64,000 bases of DNA, from positions 237,914 to 301,913 of the forward strand of contig QAOA01005809.1 in the NCBI GenBank assembly GCA_003255065.1, read 5' to 3'. This DNA is from Cercis canadensis (lineage: Eukaryota; Streptophyta; Magnoliopsida; Fabales; Fabaceae). Below the pieces are notes generated by a model. That model had not been told where the DNA came from and made no database searches. It saw nothing but the letters and a program-made list of their open reading frames with translations. Shown piece by piece: positions 25,201 through 36,629 of the stretch (position 1 is its first letter; every line of letters begins with the position of its first letter). A program made the position numbers and the translations under genes.

Positions 25201-28200
25201 TTACTAGAGACTTAAACTGTAAAGTCACTTCCCTCCCTTCACATTGTGTATTTCAGGAATTGGAGACGGAGAAAGTGATTGGTAGTGGTAGAGTTTATAA
25301 TGGCTTGTATTTCTTAGAGGACAACCTTGGTACTATTTCATACAACTCAATGTCTCAAAGTAACTCAGCAGAGTCAGCTTCCTCTCAATTGTTGCGATGG
25401 CACAGGCAATTAGGACATCCTTCTTTTGTCATTTTGGAAAAGATGTTACCTGAACTATATGGCAAATGTAATAGAAATAGTTTAGTATGTGATGCATGTG
25501 AACTTGCAAAACATACTAGAAACTCTTATCCTGCTAGTGATAATAAGAGTTCAGTTCCTTTTATGACAATTCACTCAGATGTTTGGGGTCCTAGTCGTGT
25601 TGCTTCTTTGTCTGGATATAGATGGTTTGTTACTTTTATTGACTGTTTCAGCCGTACTACATGGGTGTATTTAATGCATTCAAAGAATGAAGTTTTCTCG
25701 TGCTTTAAGAATTTTCATGCTATGATTTGCACACAATTTGATACTAAGGTCAAATTCCTTAGAAGTGATAACGGATTGGAGTATAAGAACAATGAATTTC
25801 AATGCTATTTGAATGAATGTGGGATAATTCATCAAACTAGTTGTGTTAATACTCCTGCTCAAAATGGAGTTGCTGAAAGAAAAAATAGACATTTGTTGGA
25901 AGTAGCTAGAGCCTTGCTGTTCTCTATGAAAATTCCCAAGACATATTGGAGTGATGTTGTCCTAACAGCTGCATATCTTATCAACAGGATACCTCTTAGG
26001 ACCTGAACTTTAAATCTCCATTGGAATTACTTCAAGGATCTGTCTTTCATGCCTCCTAAGGTATTTGGGTGTGTTTGCTTTGTTCATGATCATAAAGAAA
26101 TCTTGGAAAATTAGATCCAAGAGCTCTTAAGTGTGTGTTCATTGGATACTCTCCGACTCAAAAAGGTTATAAATGTTATCATCCACCAACAAGGAAAGTG
26201 TTTGAGTATGGATGTCACCTTTCGAGAAGAAGAAGCACACTTTTCTCCTAGCCCATCACCTCCTCAAGGGGAGACTCAGTTTTGAGGAGGTGTTCCTCCC
26301 TCATCTCCCTCACTTGTATTCTTTTCCATATACAAATGAGGGGTAGGAATCTACNACATTTGTTGGAAGTAGCCAGAGCCTTGCTGTTCTCTATGAAAGT
26401 TCCCAAGACATATTGGAGTGATGCTGTCCTAACAGCTGCATATCTTATCAATAGGATGCCTCTTAGGACCCTGAACTTTAAATCTCCATTGGAATTACTT
26501 CAAGGATCTGTCTTTCATGTTGTGCCTCCTAAGGTATTTGGGTGTGTTTGCTTTGTTCATGATCATAAAGCAAATCTTGGAAAATTAGATCCAGGAGCTC
26601 TTAAGTGTGTGTTCATTGGATGCTCTCCTACTCAAAAAGGTTATAAATGTTATCATCCACCAACAAGGAAAGTTGTTTGCTTTGTTCATGATCATAAAGC
26701 AAATCTTGGAAAATTAGATCCAGGAGCTCTTAAGTGTGTGTTCATTGGATGCTCTCCTACTCAAAAAGGTTATAAATGTTATCATCCACCAACAAGGAAA
26801 GTGTTTGTGAGTATGGATGTCACCTTTCGGGAAGAAGAAGCATACTTTTCTCCTAGCCCATCACCTCCTCAAGGGGAGACTCACAGTTTTGAGGAGGTGT
26901 TGCTCCCTCATCTCCCCCTCACTTGTATTCTTTTCCATATACAAATGAGGGGGAGGAATCTACACCTAAGCTAAGGGAGGTTACACCTGAGCTTCAAGAA
27001 GAGGCTACACCAGAGTGTCAAGGGGAGGCTATAATTGAAGAGCAGAATGAAGAAGTTACTGAGGTAAATAAGCAGGGTGGAAAGGAACCTATAGTTTACA
27101 CTCGAAAAAGGAAGAAACAGGATACAGCTATAGAACATACTCTACCTAGCCAAGAACTATCTCCGGCTTCAATTCATTCACCTATCTCTTCTCCTCCTCC
27201 AAGTAAGTCTAGCATCTCTTTACCTCATTCTATTCCTGGTATTGATGAATCTAAAGTTCCCATTGCCCTCAGAAAAGGGACTAGGAAGTGTACACAGCAC
27301 CCTATCTCTAATTTTGTTTCATACAATTCCTTGTCACCCTCCTATAGATCCTTTGTATTTGCTCTGTCTACTATTCATATTCCACAGGACTGGAGAGAAG
27401 CACTTACAGATCCTAAGTGGAAAGCAGCCATGATAGAAGAGATGAATGCACTAAAAAAGAATGGCACATGGGAACTCACTTCACTTCCTATAGACAAGGA
27501 GACAGTTGGCTGAAAATGGGTATTCACCATCAAGCTCAAATCTGATGGGTCAATTGAACGGTACAAGCTGGATTGGTTGCAAAAGGTTTCACACAAAGCT
27601 ATGGGGTTGATTATGAAGAAACTTTTGAAAATGAACTCCATTCAAGTACTTTTATCATGTGCTGCAACTTTTGGCTGGGAACTACAACAACTAGATGTGA
27701 AAAATGTTTTTCTCCATGGAGATTTGGATGAGGAGGTGTATATGGACATTCCTCCTGGCTTTACCAGTCAAAGAACTGAAGGGAAAGTATGAAGGCTAAA
27801 AAAATCACTTTATGGCCTGAAGCAGTCACCTAGAACTTGGTTTGACAGATTCAGTAAGGCTATGATTGGTCTTGGCAACAAACAAAGCAATGCAGGTCAT
27901 ACCTTGTTCTTCAAGAAGAATGGCAAACAGATTACTATTCGCATTGTCTATGTTGATGACATAGTAGTGACAGGAGATGATTCTAAAGAAATTGCAACAC
28001 TTAAGACTAATCTATCCCAAGAGTTTGAAATTAAAGACTTGGGAAAAATGTGCTATTTCCTTGGAATTGAAGTTGCTCGCTCAGAAAAAGGCATCTTCAT
28101 CAACCAAAGGAAGTATGTTCTAGATCTTCTTCAAGAAACTGGTATGTTGGGATGCAAACCAGTAGAATCACCAATTGTAGAAAATCATCATCTTGAAAGT

Positions 28201-31200
28201 GGTGTTCGAAGTGTGGTAGATAAGGGAAGATACCAAAGACTAGTAGGTAGATTAATCTACCTATCCCATACAAGACCAGACATTGCCTATGCGGTTAGTG
28301 TAGTAAGTCAATTTATGCATGACCCTCGCTCCACTCATCTAGAGGCAGTGTTCTGTATTCTGAGATATCTGAAGTCAGCTCCTGGGAAAGGATTATTATT
28401 CCCAAAATATGGGCATTCTAAGGTAGAAGCTTATGCAGATGCTGACCATGCAGGTTCCCTTGATGATAGAAGGTCTACAACAGGTTACTATAAATATTGC
28501 TCATAATCCAGTTCAGCATGACAGAACAAAGCATATAGAAATTGACAGGCACTTCATCAAAGAAAATATAACAGGGGGAATAATAAAAATTCCTTATGTC
28601 AAATCCAGAGACCAGATGGCTGATGTGTTTACAAAGGGTCTTTCCAATAGAGAGTTTCAATCTTTGGTTTGCAAGATGGGCACGAGGGATATTTATGCTC
28701 CATCTTGAAGGGGAGTGTAGGATATTCTAATGTTTACCCTCTAAGGGTAGTTTTGTGATTCTGCTATATTATGTCATATATATATATTAGAGTGTGCCTG
28801 TGTGTAAATATAGAAAATAAGAAGAGATGTTTCAGTTCCCTCTTACGTTTCAGTTCCCTCTTCCTCTCCATTCTCTCTTCCTCTCTGTTCTGTAAAATTC
28901 AACTACTTGTTATATGTTTAAAACAGTTGACAAACCTTTTGTCCTAAAAACAATAAAAGAAGCCTGAAAACCAACTTTTCTAATCAATGACAACAGAATT
29001 TTACTCTTTTCCCCTTCTGTATTTCAAATTAATTTCTTCATTTATTTTAAAACATGGCTTTATTTCTTTCCCAAATTTCCTTCCTTCATCTCTAACAGCA
29101 CTAGCACCAGCACCTTCCCTAATACATACTAACAAATTGAACAAAATTATAACTATCCAATAGGATGAGTAATCATATTGTAGAAATAACATGAACTAAC
29201 CACATAGGTTGCAGATGAAATGCCTTCCCTGATCAATAAACTTCATAAAAGGATTCACGTAGGCCTTGCAACGTGAGCAACGGACAGGACCACTTTCCCC
29301 AAAATCCACAACCTATAAGAAAAATAGGTAATTAGACAGCAGATGCATTAACATTTGTCACAGCTAAAACAACCTGCTGACTTTTCATTTAGTTACTTTT
29401 AACATCATAGTAAATGATTCATCTACAAATTACCCCAATCCATCAAACTATAGGTTTCCATTTAAAAATTTAGCAAAAATTAGCACTTTGGTAAAAAATA
29501 ATATGATACAGAAACTTCTTAAAAGTAACAATCATCATTACTTGAATGGGCTCCTCAGATGGGTGAGGAAGGGCCAAAGGTTGGACCAACAAAGCCAACT
29601 GCATCCCTGATGTTCCCAAAAGGTCAGCAGTGAAAGGAATCTGCTACAGAAAGAACAAAGGAATGGAAAGAAATCAATATGAGATGAGAGAAATCTGACC
29701 ATTTTCATAATTTTGACAATCAACCCCTGCAAAAGTTATTGTCAAGCTAAAAGTTTGTTTTAGATAAAAGAATAATATATTTAGTAGAAAAAAGAGATGA
29801 GAAGAGTACAACACTAGACAATAAGGTATCCTCTTAAGCAAAATAAAAGAAGAAAAAGAACCAACAGCGTAACAAATACATCAAAAGAACAAAGCCCTCC
29901 AATCCCCCACCATATATGCCACGGATACAACTTTTATAAACAAGTAATATAAGTAAAAACTTGTCCATAAAAATCCAAGCCGTTTCACATGACAAGATTT
30001 AAAGCCTAAAATTAAATGGCAGATCTGTGGTTGAATAAATTTAAACATGACCTGATTGATTGTGCACCTCATGTAACGTGGACTGCAATTCCCAGTATCT
30101 CTAACAACGTAATCACTTGTAGCAGGCTGTACAAAATTTAAAACAATCATGAGAACAAACAATATGGTAGTCATTAATGCAATACATCACTTTTCAAAAA
30201 TAATCTATGATATTCATTATAAAACTAAATAAAATAAAGAGAAAGATGGTTATGGAGAAACTAATCTGATAACTAATGATATTGATACCAGATGCCAAAA
30301 AATGCAAGTGCATTTAACAAGCCTCAACTTGAAATATAAAGCCATTTATCTAGAATTTTCAGATAATTACCGGAGGAATGGTGGCTTGATTGCCTTGACG
30401 AGTTTCATGCAAGATCACTGAGGTACTTGGAGAGGGCCTTGGAATTTGATTGGGATCAATTTTTGAAGGCCCTACAATAGGGGCTCCAGTTTGACCCACA
30501 GGAGGTATGGTAGTAGTCATAGATTGATTTTGCATTGGAGGATGTGGCATCCCAAACATCCCAGGAGCCGGTGGAGGACCAGGAACTGGAGTAGATGGTG
30601 TCCCCTTAGGAGTTCCAGATATTCAGAATTCATATTGATTTTCAAGAGATGAATAACTTCATATAAGACATAATGCAATACAATGTGGATACCAGATATA
30701 GTAGGGTATTAGATTATACATGAATAAATAGTAAACATTAAGGCAATTATACATAGGGAAAGTTTACCACTGCTTTAAAAAAACCATGCATATGTCAAAG
30801 TTTTTGTTGAAGCATGTAAGCCCAAATAAAAATAACACTTTAAATCCAAAAAGAAAAAGAACGTAATAGAAGTAATACAAATTATTTATTACAGATTTGT
30901 AGTCCTCCAATGGACTTTCCTCAAAATGCTTGTGTTATGGAGCTAAAATATGTTTGTGTTATGTGTTTTCAGAACTAGCATCTTCTCCTACATCATGATG
31001 TTGCTTGGAAGCTTTGCAATCAGCTGTTTGGAATTTCTGATTAGTAGTGGGTCTGTCTGGCCTCTTTGGAACATTTTTGTCTAACTATTTTAGAGATTTT
31101 GGTAGAAGGAAGGGTTGTAATGTCCTTTGGAAATGTGCTCACTTGAAGGCATTGTTTGTTTTATGAATATTTCTATTCCTCCTCTTTTTTACTCCTCTTC

Positions 31201-33694
31201 TTTTGTTTAATAAAAATTCTTTTTTGAAAATTCAAAAAAGGAAAGTGCAAAATCACATAAATACTATAATTTACTGTAAATGCTTGGAGCCAAATGCAAG
31301 GAGTTTGCCATTGCACCTAGAGTGAAGACAAAGTATTTTTTTCTGGCATCCATGTGGTCCTTGGCTGATTAATAAGACTTTTATAGGGATTTTTTAAACA
31401 GAGACTCAAAGGGATAAGAATACTTTATTGTTTTGATAAATTTCTCATACACACTTTCTTCATTATTTCTTATGATTTACGTTCTCCTTTAACTTCTTTT
31501 ATCAAAACTAGATCACATAAATACAATTATATCTGGTAGTGAAGATCTTAGTCCCTAAGATGTGTGTTATGACTGATGATAATTCTGAAACTACTGCTCA
31601 TTTGTTCTTACATTGTGCAGCAGCCTTCTTTATTTGGAATAACTTTGATTTGGCATTTTTGGAAAATATTGGGTGTGCCCCTCAAATTTGGAGCAATTCT
31701 TGTTGATTAGTTTTAGAGGCTTTGGAAGTAGTAAGGAGGGTAAAACTTTATGGTGTTATGCAGTTTTGCATTTCTTTAGTGTATTTGGTTGGAAAGAAAT
31801 GCTCATATTTTTAAGGAAGCTGTGCTGGATTTAGAGCTGTTATGGGATAGAATTGTTTTCTTGGCTTCTATTTGGTGCTCATCTCATGACCTTTTTAAGG
31901 GTCTTCCTTTGGCAGATATGGGACAAGATTATAGAGCTCTTTTATATTGATGATTTCTTTTATTATGCTGCTGTGTTTAGTTGTGTTTGTTTTCTGAAGG
32001 ATAGCTTATCCACTCTTCATCCTGTACAGTTTCTTTTCTTAATATATCTATATAAAAAAAAACTCTGACTAAAATGTTCTTTTGTCTGTGTTTGGAGCAA
32101 GAATTATAAGCAATGAATAGGGTTGAACTTACATCAGTACACCAAGGAAAACTTCATATAGCAACAAACTATGTTAACTTGAATTTTATAATTTTATAGA
32201 GGTCTTGGATGTATAAAATATCTAAGACCTATGCTTCAAGAATTTCCATGTCCCTCAGACGCAAAAATGACAAAAAGGATACTTTATACAAGTCACTCTA
32301 CCTTTAGAATCCAACAACATCAGTCAAACTATCTCCACTAATGCACCAACTAAAGAACTAGAATTTTAAACTAAGAAATATCCCCCCTATCCAGACCAAA
32401 TTTTATAAGAAAGTTACCCCTTCCTCTGAAACCTCATGTCAACCAATTATCAACTGAGGCTGGCCCTAGTATTCACATCTCTGTATGTTCAGGTACAGTC
32501 ATCAGCTTTGCACATAGCACACTTGATTATTTTTTACACAAAAGAAGAATTTATTAAGAAAAGAGAGAAGGATACAAAAGAAAGCAAGAATTTACAAAAT
32601 CTCGCATAATAATTTAAAATACTATTTTTCTTCTTCAATATAAGAGACAAAATCAAGAATCTTCTTTCCTTTTGGTATTAGAAGCAAAAATTTAACTTAA
32701 ACCCACCTCTCCCTACATGTCTCTATGTGAGCCACCCAAATTCTTTTTTTACATGCATAAAAAGCCCAATCCATATACATGGTACACATAGATTATTTTT
32801 ATCGAACCATTCAACAGAATGTGGCAGGTAAAACTACGACAATTAATTTTAATTAATACATATTCAGATATAGAGAACAGCTACCTGCTGTTGCATTTGC
32901 CACGAGGATGTTGCATAAGGTGAACTTGGAGGTTGCATCATGCTTGGAGGTGCCACAGAAGATGACAGCTGAGATTGAATTGCAGGGCCTGGAGGAGCTC
33001 TCATCAATGGAGCTCCAACAGGTGGTTGTGGAGCAGTTCCAACAGGAGGAAAACGGGGTGGACCTGGCAAAGCCCCTGAACCAAATGTTGGTGGCCCGTT
33101 ACTCATCAAATTACCAGGTACACCTGAAGGGGGCATGACCTGAGCGGTACCCATTGGTGGGGCAGCGAAAGTACTCAGACGAGGAGCACCCATAGTTGGT
33201 GGTGGAGGCGGAGAAACCAGACGGGTTGGTGGAGAACCACCAGGATGAGGGACCCCAGAAACTGGTGCCGCAGGACCGCCCATAGATGATGGCAGAGAAG
33301 TAGGAGGGGGTCTTGACCCAAAAGGCAAAGGTTGACTAATAGGTGGTCCAGTAGGCCTCACAGAACCGATATTTTGAGGGAATGCAGATGATGGCGGTCC
33401 AGAGGGCGGCACTGCAGGTCTCACCTGTGCACCTGGAGGTGCACCAGGGCGTGAAAATGGAGGTGCAGCAGAGGGGAACCCTTGGGAAGGGGCTGAAGAT
33501 TGAAAAGGCGGAGCTTGGCCAAAAGGGGGTGGTCTAGCAACAGAATTGGACGCCATAGGAGGCCGATTAAGGTTCAAATTCTGCATATTATTAGCTAGAT
33601 AATCAGGAGTGCCTCTAATATTAGGGTTGTAATTAGGAGGTGGAGGTGGGTTATTGCCAGGTCTAGGTGCCCCTGGAGGCACAGGAGCAGCCAT
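13656..33694 (-). CDS. SEC24-like COPII coat subunit, 3'-truncated (14 exons)
   Basis: SEC24 is the cargo-binding subunit of the COPII coat on the endoplasmic reticulum. Coding exons (descending): 33694-32885, 30604-30371, 30126-30052, 29640-29542, 29312-29201, 21934-21807, 20689-20570, 19335-19255, 18204-18127, 17973-17881, 16820-16766, 14292-14216, 13939-13868, 13739-13656. All have GT-AG borders and phases agree, giving 706 codons. Residues 1 to about 350 are Pro/Gly-rich; the start MAAPVPPG and the body match Arabidopsis SEC24B/CEF-type proteins as I recall them. A four-Cys zinc finger has C418, C421, C440 and C443; the trunk begins near residue 480 ([12 protein letters not shown]). Exon 14 ends at RTTGGQ with a normal donor, but the rest of the trunk, the helical and gelsolin domains (about 390 residues) are not in the window. 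A 5'-UTR intron is likely (about 33954-33777). No coding lesion is seen before the truncation. Expressed truncated product or recent pseudogene cannot be decided here. Confidence 0.9.
15409..15572. repeat. 79-bp direct duplication at the LINE 5' junction
   Basis: 15409-15487 and 15494-15572 are identical by eye, separated by AAATAT. Each copy holds the 17-bp LINE target sequence plus TTTATGGT, which is not native flank. The duplication therefore involves the LINE 5' junction. Confidence 0.85.
15565..16581 (+). mobile_element. 5'-truncated LINE (L1-type) in SEC24 intron 11
   Basis: About 1 kb of the 3' end of a plant L1-type LINE. It carries [11 protein letters not shown] and a zf-RVT region ([14 protein letters not shown], about 16130-16170), then [13 protein letters not shown], a 3' UTR and an A-rich tail. 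Its 17-bp target AAGAATTGCAACACGTA occurs at 15548-15564 and 16582-16598, proving an L1-style insertion. Several stops and frameshifts; the second Cys of the zf-RVT CVxC motif reads Arg. It is antisense to the SEC24 gene. Confidence 0.88.
19193..19243. repeat. (TA)n(CA)n microsatellite next to SEC24 exon 8
   Basis: A TACA/TA tract followed by about 15 CA units. On the transcribed strand it is (TG)n starting about 12 nt after the exon 8 donor at 19254, so the pre-mRNA would carry a UG repeat just inside intron 8. Confidence 0.9.
19745..20150 (+). mobile_element. Fragment of an LTR retrotransposon (3' end)
   Basis: A short coding piece ([16 protein letters not shown], copia linker-like) leads to a stop, then a purine run AGGGGGGGAG near 19950, then TGATATTAGGAAAGG...CCTATCA, which has the look of an LTR of about 180 bp. 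Protease, integrase and RT are absent. No target duplication was identified, so limits and family are uncertain. Confidence 0.45.
22846..22975 (-). repeat. A/T homopolymer-rich retroposed tract with an N join
   Basis: A T run (about 22847-22863), a short AT-rich body, and an A run carrying the single N at 22939. The T run suggests the poly-A tail of a minus-strand retroposon end, but the source is not recognisable. The N sits within the A run, where an assembler would be expected to break. Confidence 0.35.
23088..23260 (+). repeat. 5' LTR of copia 2
   Basis: 173 bp, with an (AT)n run in the middle; the primer-binding site follows at once. Confidence 0.9.
23672..24310. repeat. 319-bp direct repeat around N at 23991
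   Basis: 23672-23990 and 23992-24310 have equal length and differ at about one base. The N lies exactly between them, consistent with an unmerged contig overlap. Confidence 0.9.
25889..26963. repeat. Imperfect direct repeat around N at 26355
   Basis: 25889-26354 (466 bp) repeats as 26356-26963 (608 bp). The left copy has several small deletions and lacks one unit of an internal 129-bp duplication. Base changes and small deletions near the N suggest a poor contig end or a second allele. Confidence 0.85.
26546..26803 (+). repeat. 129-bp in-frame tandem duplication in copia 2
   Basis: 26546-26674 and 26675-26803 look identical; 43 codons after the integrase core are repeated without breaking the frame. 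The left N-joined copy has a single unit. Confidence 0.85.
28716..28904 (+). repeat. 3' LTR of copia 2
   Basis: 189 bp; contains an extra copy of a roughly 17-bp motif compared with the 5' LTR. Confidence 0.9.
30950..31240 (+). mobile_element. LINE 3'-end fragment in SEC24 intron 1
   Basis: Broken frames recall the zf-RVT tail of plant L1 elements ([14 protein letters not shown]), ending in an A-rich stretch near 31210-31245. Limits and target duplication were not found. Confidence 0.4.
31545..32060 (+). mobile_element. LINE 3'-end fragment, same family as 15565-16581
   Basis: The zf-RVT segment [19 protein letters not shown] matches [19 protein letters not shown] of the LINE in intron 11, and the ENIGCAP and GFGS regions also correspond. 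Stops and frameshifts are present; it ends at an A run near 32053. It lies in SEC24 intron 1, antisense to the gene. Confidence 0.7.
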
Positions 33695-33979
33695 TGATGA
33701 ATCAAATCAAATCAAAATCAAATCAAAATCCAAGCTTTCCCTGTATTCCTCGTTCTTCTTCAACAAATTACTCTAGGTAGATATCAAACATGTACAACAA
33801 CAATGGATCCAAATCTACAATAGCCCAGATTCAAGTTATTGGAAAAATTGCAGGAAATGAAAAGATCAACCAGAACAAGACAAATAGAAACACTCAATTT
33901 ATCATATTTGCAAGAAGAATTTGAAAACAAATTACGATAAAGAAAAATGAAAAACCTGAGATCAGATCGCTGAAATCGA

Positions 33980-35189
33980 ATTGCCACCAATTGGGGTTAG
34001 ATCGGAAATGACTCAATAGAGGAGGGTTTTAGAGAAGGAAAATGAGTTAAGAGCGCTGAGGAAGGGAAAATGGTAATAATAAATCTCCTTATATTATCAG
34101 CACCAGTTTCCGGTTAATGGTGCTAAGTAACTGTTTGGCCTGCACCGTATAGGATCCCTTACAGTGCAGGTTTTAGATCTTGATCCTTCAATATATTACT
34201 GTTGGCTCTCCTTTTCTAGGCAATTTTTCACAAAACAAGTCAAGGATATTATGTTTTTGTTTTTTTAAGATTTAATTTTGTTTCATTAATAATGTAAACT
34301 GCAAAAAAGTTTTACATCATCAGTAAACTACGTGTTGTTACGTATTAAAAAAATCATTAAAAGTTTTTAATATAGTAAAATATCTTAGTTATTTTTGGTA
34401 ATGGGGTATTTTTTATTTGGTGATAATATATAGAGTTTTATAATGAAACTAAATTAATTTTAAACTTTTTTTATGCAACAGTTTTGAATTTTAGCTTGGG
34501 AAGATGTGACTTGAAAATAAGTATTTTTTAGATTTTTATATTTAAGTAATATTAAGACATTATAATAAAGTTCTACCATTTGGCTAATTACTATCATATA
34601 ATTAACATATGGAATAACCTACATAGTCTATTTTATTTAGAAAATAAATGGTACAAATTATCTCAATTTGTGAATTTGACATATAGTGAAAATATCATTT
34701 TGTAATATGAAATAATTAGCCCTCGTATTTATATTACAATAAATATATCATACTACATGAAAATAGCTAATGTGTGAATAACATGTGTACGAGTTAATTA
34801 TTTTTAAATTTATTTGAGAAAATAAGATAAATTATATTTATATATAATAAAATATAAAATTAATTATATTTGTCACGTCAGTGTAGTATAACATACTTGC
34901 GTAATATCATAAAATCCTCATTATTTAAAAGGTCCTAAAAAATTATTTATTAGTGAGTAACTCATAGGATTCCCTATTCCTTGTAGGGTCTAGTAGACCA
35001 TATGCATGCATTGAGTACAATTCCAAAATTATCTTGGTGAAGGGTGTTCAAATAGGATGTACAAGTATCATGTTAAAAAAGTGATTTAAGATGGTTTTAA
35101 GGATGATTTAATTGGATTAATTTAGGAAGCAAAGAGAAAAGAAATTGAGGTGTCTAGTCTTCTCTTCCCGCACAATTCAATTTAGATGA
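33980..35189. other. AT-rich intergenic, SEC24 5' side
   Basis: The first 150 bases contain the probable SEC24 5' leader and promoter (no clear TATA box found). The remainder is AT-rich with no supported gene. Confidence 0.4.
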
Positions 35190-35710
35190 GTAACCATGGC
35201 TTCTTTGACATGAATATTAACTTTACAAATAAATTTATTAATCCATAACAGTTTCTAACTTAATTATTTAAATATTAGTTTTTTAATTTTTTTTTTAAAA
35301 AATCATAACCAAAATGTAGGGACCACTAGATATGTCAGTGGCCAAGTAGCGTATCCACATCAGACACACCAATAGTCTCATGACGTGTCCTTTCTTGTTG
35401 CCTTATATAAGAATTAAAAACAAATATAAATATAAAAAAAGGAAAAGCTACTAGTGTGTCCCAAGTTAGTCAAAATTAGAAGGTAAGAAATTTAACTATG
35501 AAAGAACACGCCAAATGGCTATTGGCATGTTTCATATGGACATGCCGTATAGCCATTGGTGTGTCTGGTGGTCCCCACATGTCTAAAAAGTTTTTTTTTG
35601 TTTTAAATTTTTTAAAAATTGTAATATTTAAATAATTAAGTTAAAAAATGTGATAAATATATAATTGTATTGCTAAAGTGTAATATTCAAGTCAATGAAC
35701 CATGGGTGGT
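35190..35710. mobile_element. Inverted-repeat element, about 520 bp
   Basis: The left arm (about 35195-35395) pairs with the right arm (about 35515-35705): ACCATGGCTTCTTTGACATG against ACCATGGTTCATTGACTTG, then AACTTAATTATTTAAATATTA in both, then GGGACCAC and ACACACCAATAG/GG. Ends and target duplication are not exact. Probably a foldback MITE. Confidence 0.6.
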
Positions 35711-36055
35711 TGAGGATCAGTTTATCAAACGTCTATTTTAAAACTTTGTTAGAGTAAAATAGACAAAACAATGAGACAGAGAGATGAGTTGGAGTGTCCT
35801 TTGGTCAAACCTTAAGAGAGATGAGTGTAATTTACCCATATCATTAATAATGATTTGTAGTTTCCTTTAGGCGTTAGCTCCACTGATTTGTAACGACAAT
35901 GAAATAAATTGCATATAGCTAAAGTTAAAGGAGTTTTCGTATAATTTTTGCATTAATTTATTACAATTGAAAGAATTCACTTAAATTTAATAAATTTTGA
36001 TAGTCCACAAAAATTACTCTCTCTTCTAATTATTGTTTGAAGTTTCCCTTCATTT

Positions 36056-36629
36056 CAGTGTTTTAAAAATTGGGCGGTTCAATTGGTTCAACTAGTGCCC
36101 GATCTCGATTCTAATTCGGTTAGGGGTTAAGCTGTTAAAGCAGTTAAATTGGTAAAAATGGGAATGAACTGATCCGGTTTTACATAACCAGACAATTCAC
36201 TGAAATTTTTTTTCCAAAATTGCTCATTTTGAAGAAAATTTGAAAACATTCTACTAAGGGATTCGAACCCCCTTCAAAAATAATTGAACCACCAAACTAA
36301 TATTTTTTTATGAATAAATTTGTATTATAATTTACTTATTCACATTTAGATTGTATAATGGATAAATATTGGCCATAAGAGAAATCAAACCCTCATTCTA
36401 TGGAAGAGAAAAGACATTTGTCACTAGGCCAACTTTAATTTTATTAACAAANACTTTAATTTTATTAGCAAATTTGCATAAAAATATATTTATTATAACT
36501 TAGAATATACAATAGGCATATTAAATATTATATTTATGACATCACCGGTCTAACTGTTTGGTCCAACTGGTTGAACTGGTGTTCATTCTCTAAAATGGTT
36601 TGCTTACTAGTTTGGTTTTTAAAACATTG
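36056..36629. mobile_element. Non-autonomous hAT-type element, 574 bp
   Basis: Terminal repeats CAGTGTTTTAAAAATTGG and CAATGTTTTAAAAACCAA are flanked by a perfect 8-bp duplication CTTCATTT (36048-36055, 36630-36637). Sub-terminal GGTTCAA/TTGAACTGG motifs are mirrored. No transposase frame. It contains the N at 36452. Confidence 0.88.
36432..36472. repeat. 20-bp direct repeat around N at 36452
   Basis: ACTTTAATTTTATTAACAAA precedes the N and the same 20-mer with one mismatch follows it; likely an assembly join. Confidence 0.85.

Larger units (their letters stand above)
23527..28708 (+). pseudogene. gag-pol of copia 2, degraded
   Basis: Order: gag ([15 protein letters not shown]), TAG at 23809 (and in the N-joined copy at 24129) where Trp is expected; zinc knuckle with CX2CX4YX4C, its His replaced by Tyr (about 24655-24700); protease [10 protein letters not shown] (about 24990); GAG-pre-integrase; integrase Asp in SDVWGP, Asp in LRSDNGLEY, Glu in NGVAERKNR; linker; RT with a TGA at 27511 (Cys expected), a frameshift near 27570 and a TGA near 27790; YVDDIVV (about 27950); RNase H start YADADHAG. 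RNase H is cut after STTGY and resumes at [13 protein letters not shown], so roughly 70 residues are deleted. Ends at TGA 28706-28708. Not functional; domain identity is certain. Confidence 0.9.
23088..28904 (+). mobile_element. Ty1/copia retrotransposon 2 in SEC24 intron 5
   Basis: LTRs begin TGTAGGATATTC and end TTCAACT. The 5' LTR is 173 bp (23088-23260); the 3' LTR is 189 bp (28716-28904), longer by a small internal duplication of GTTTCAGTTCCCTCTTA. A perfect 5-bp target duplication ACTTG lies at 23083-23087 and 28905-28909. Primer site TGGTATCAGA at 23261; purine tract GAAGGGGAG at 28707-28715. It is antisense to SEC24. Its apparent length is inflated by two N-joined duplications (23672-24310 and 25889-26963). 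Confidence 0.93.

Noticed and set aside
36240-36300. GGGATTCGAACCCCC resembling a tRNA T-arm
   Set aside because: It lies inside the hAT-type element; no acceptor stem, anticodon arm or correct spacing could be built around it.
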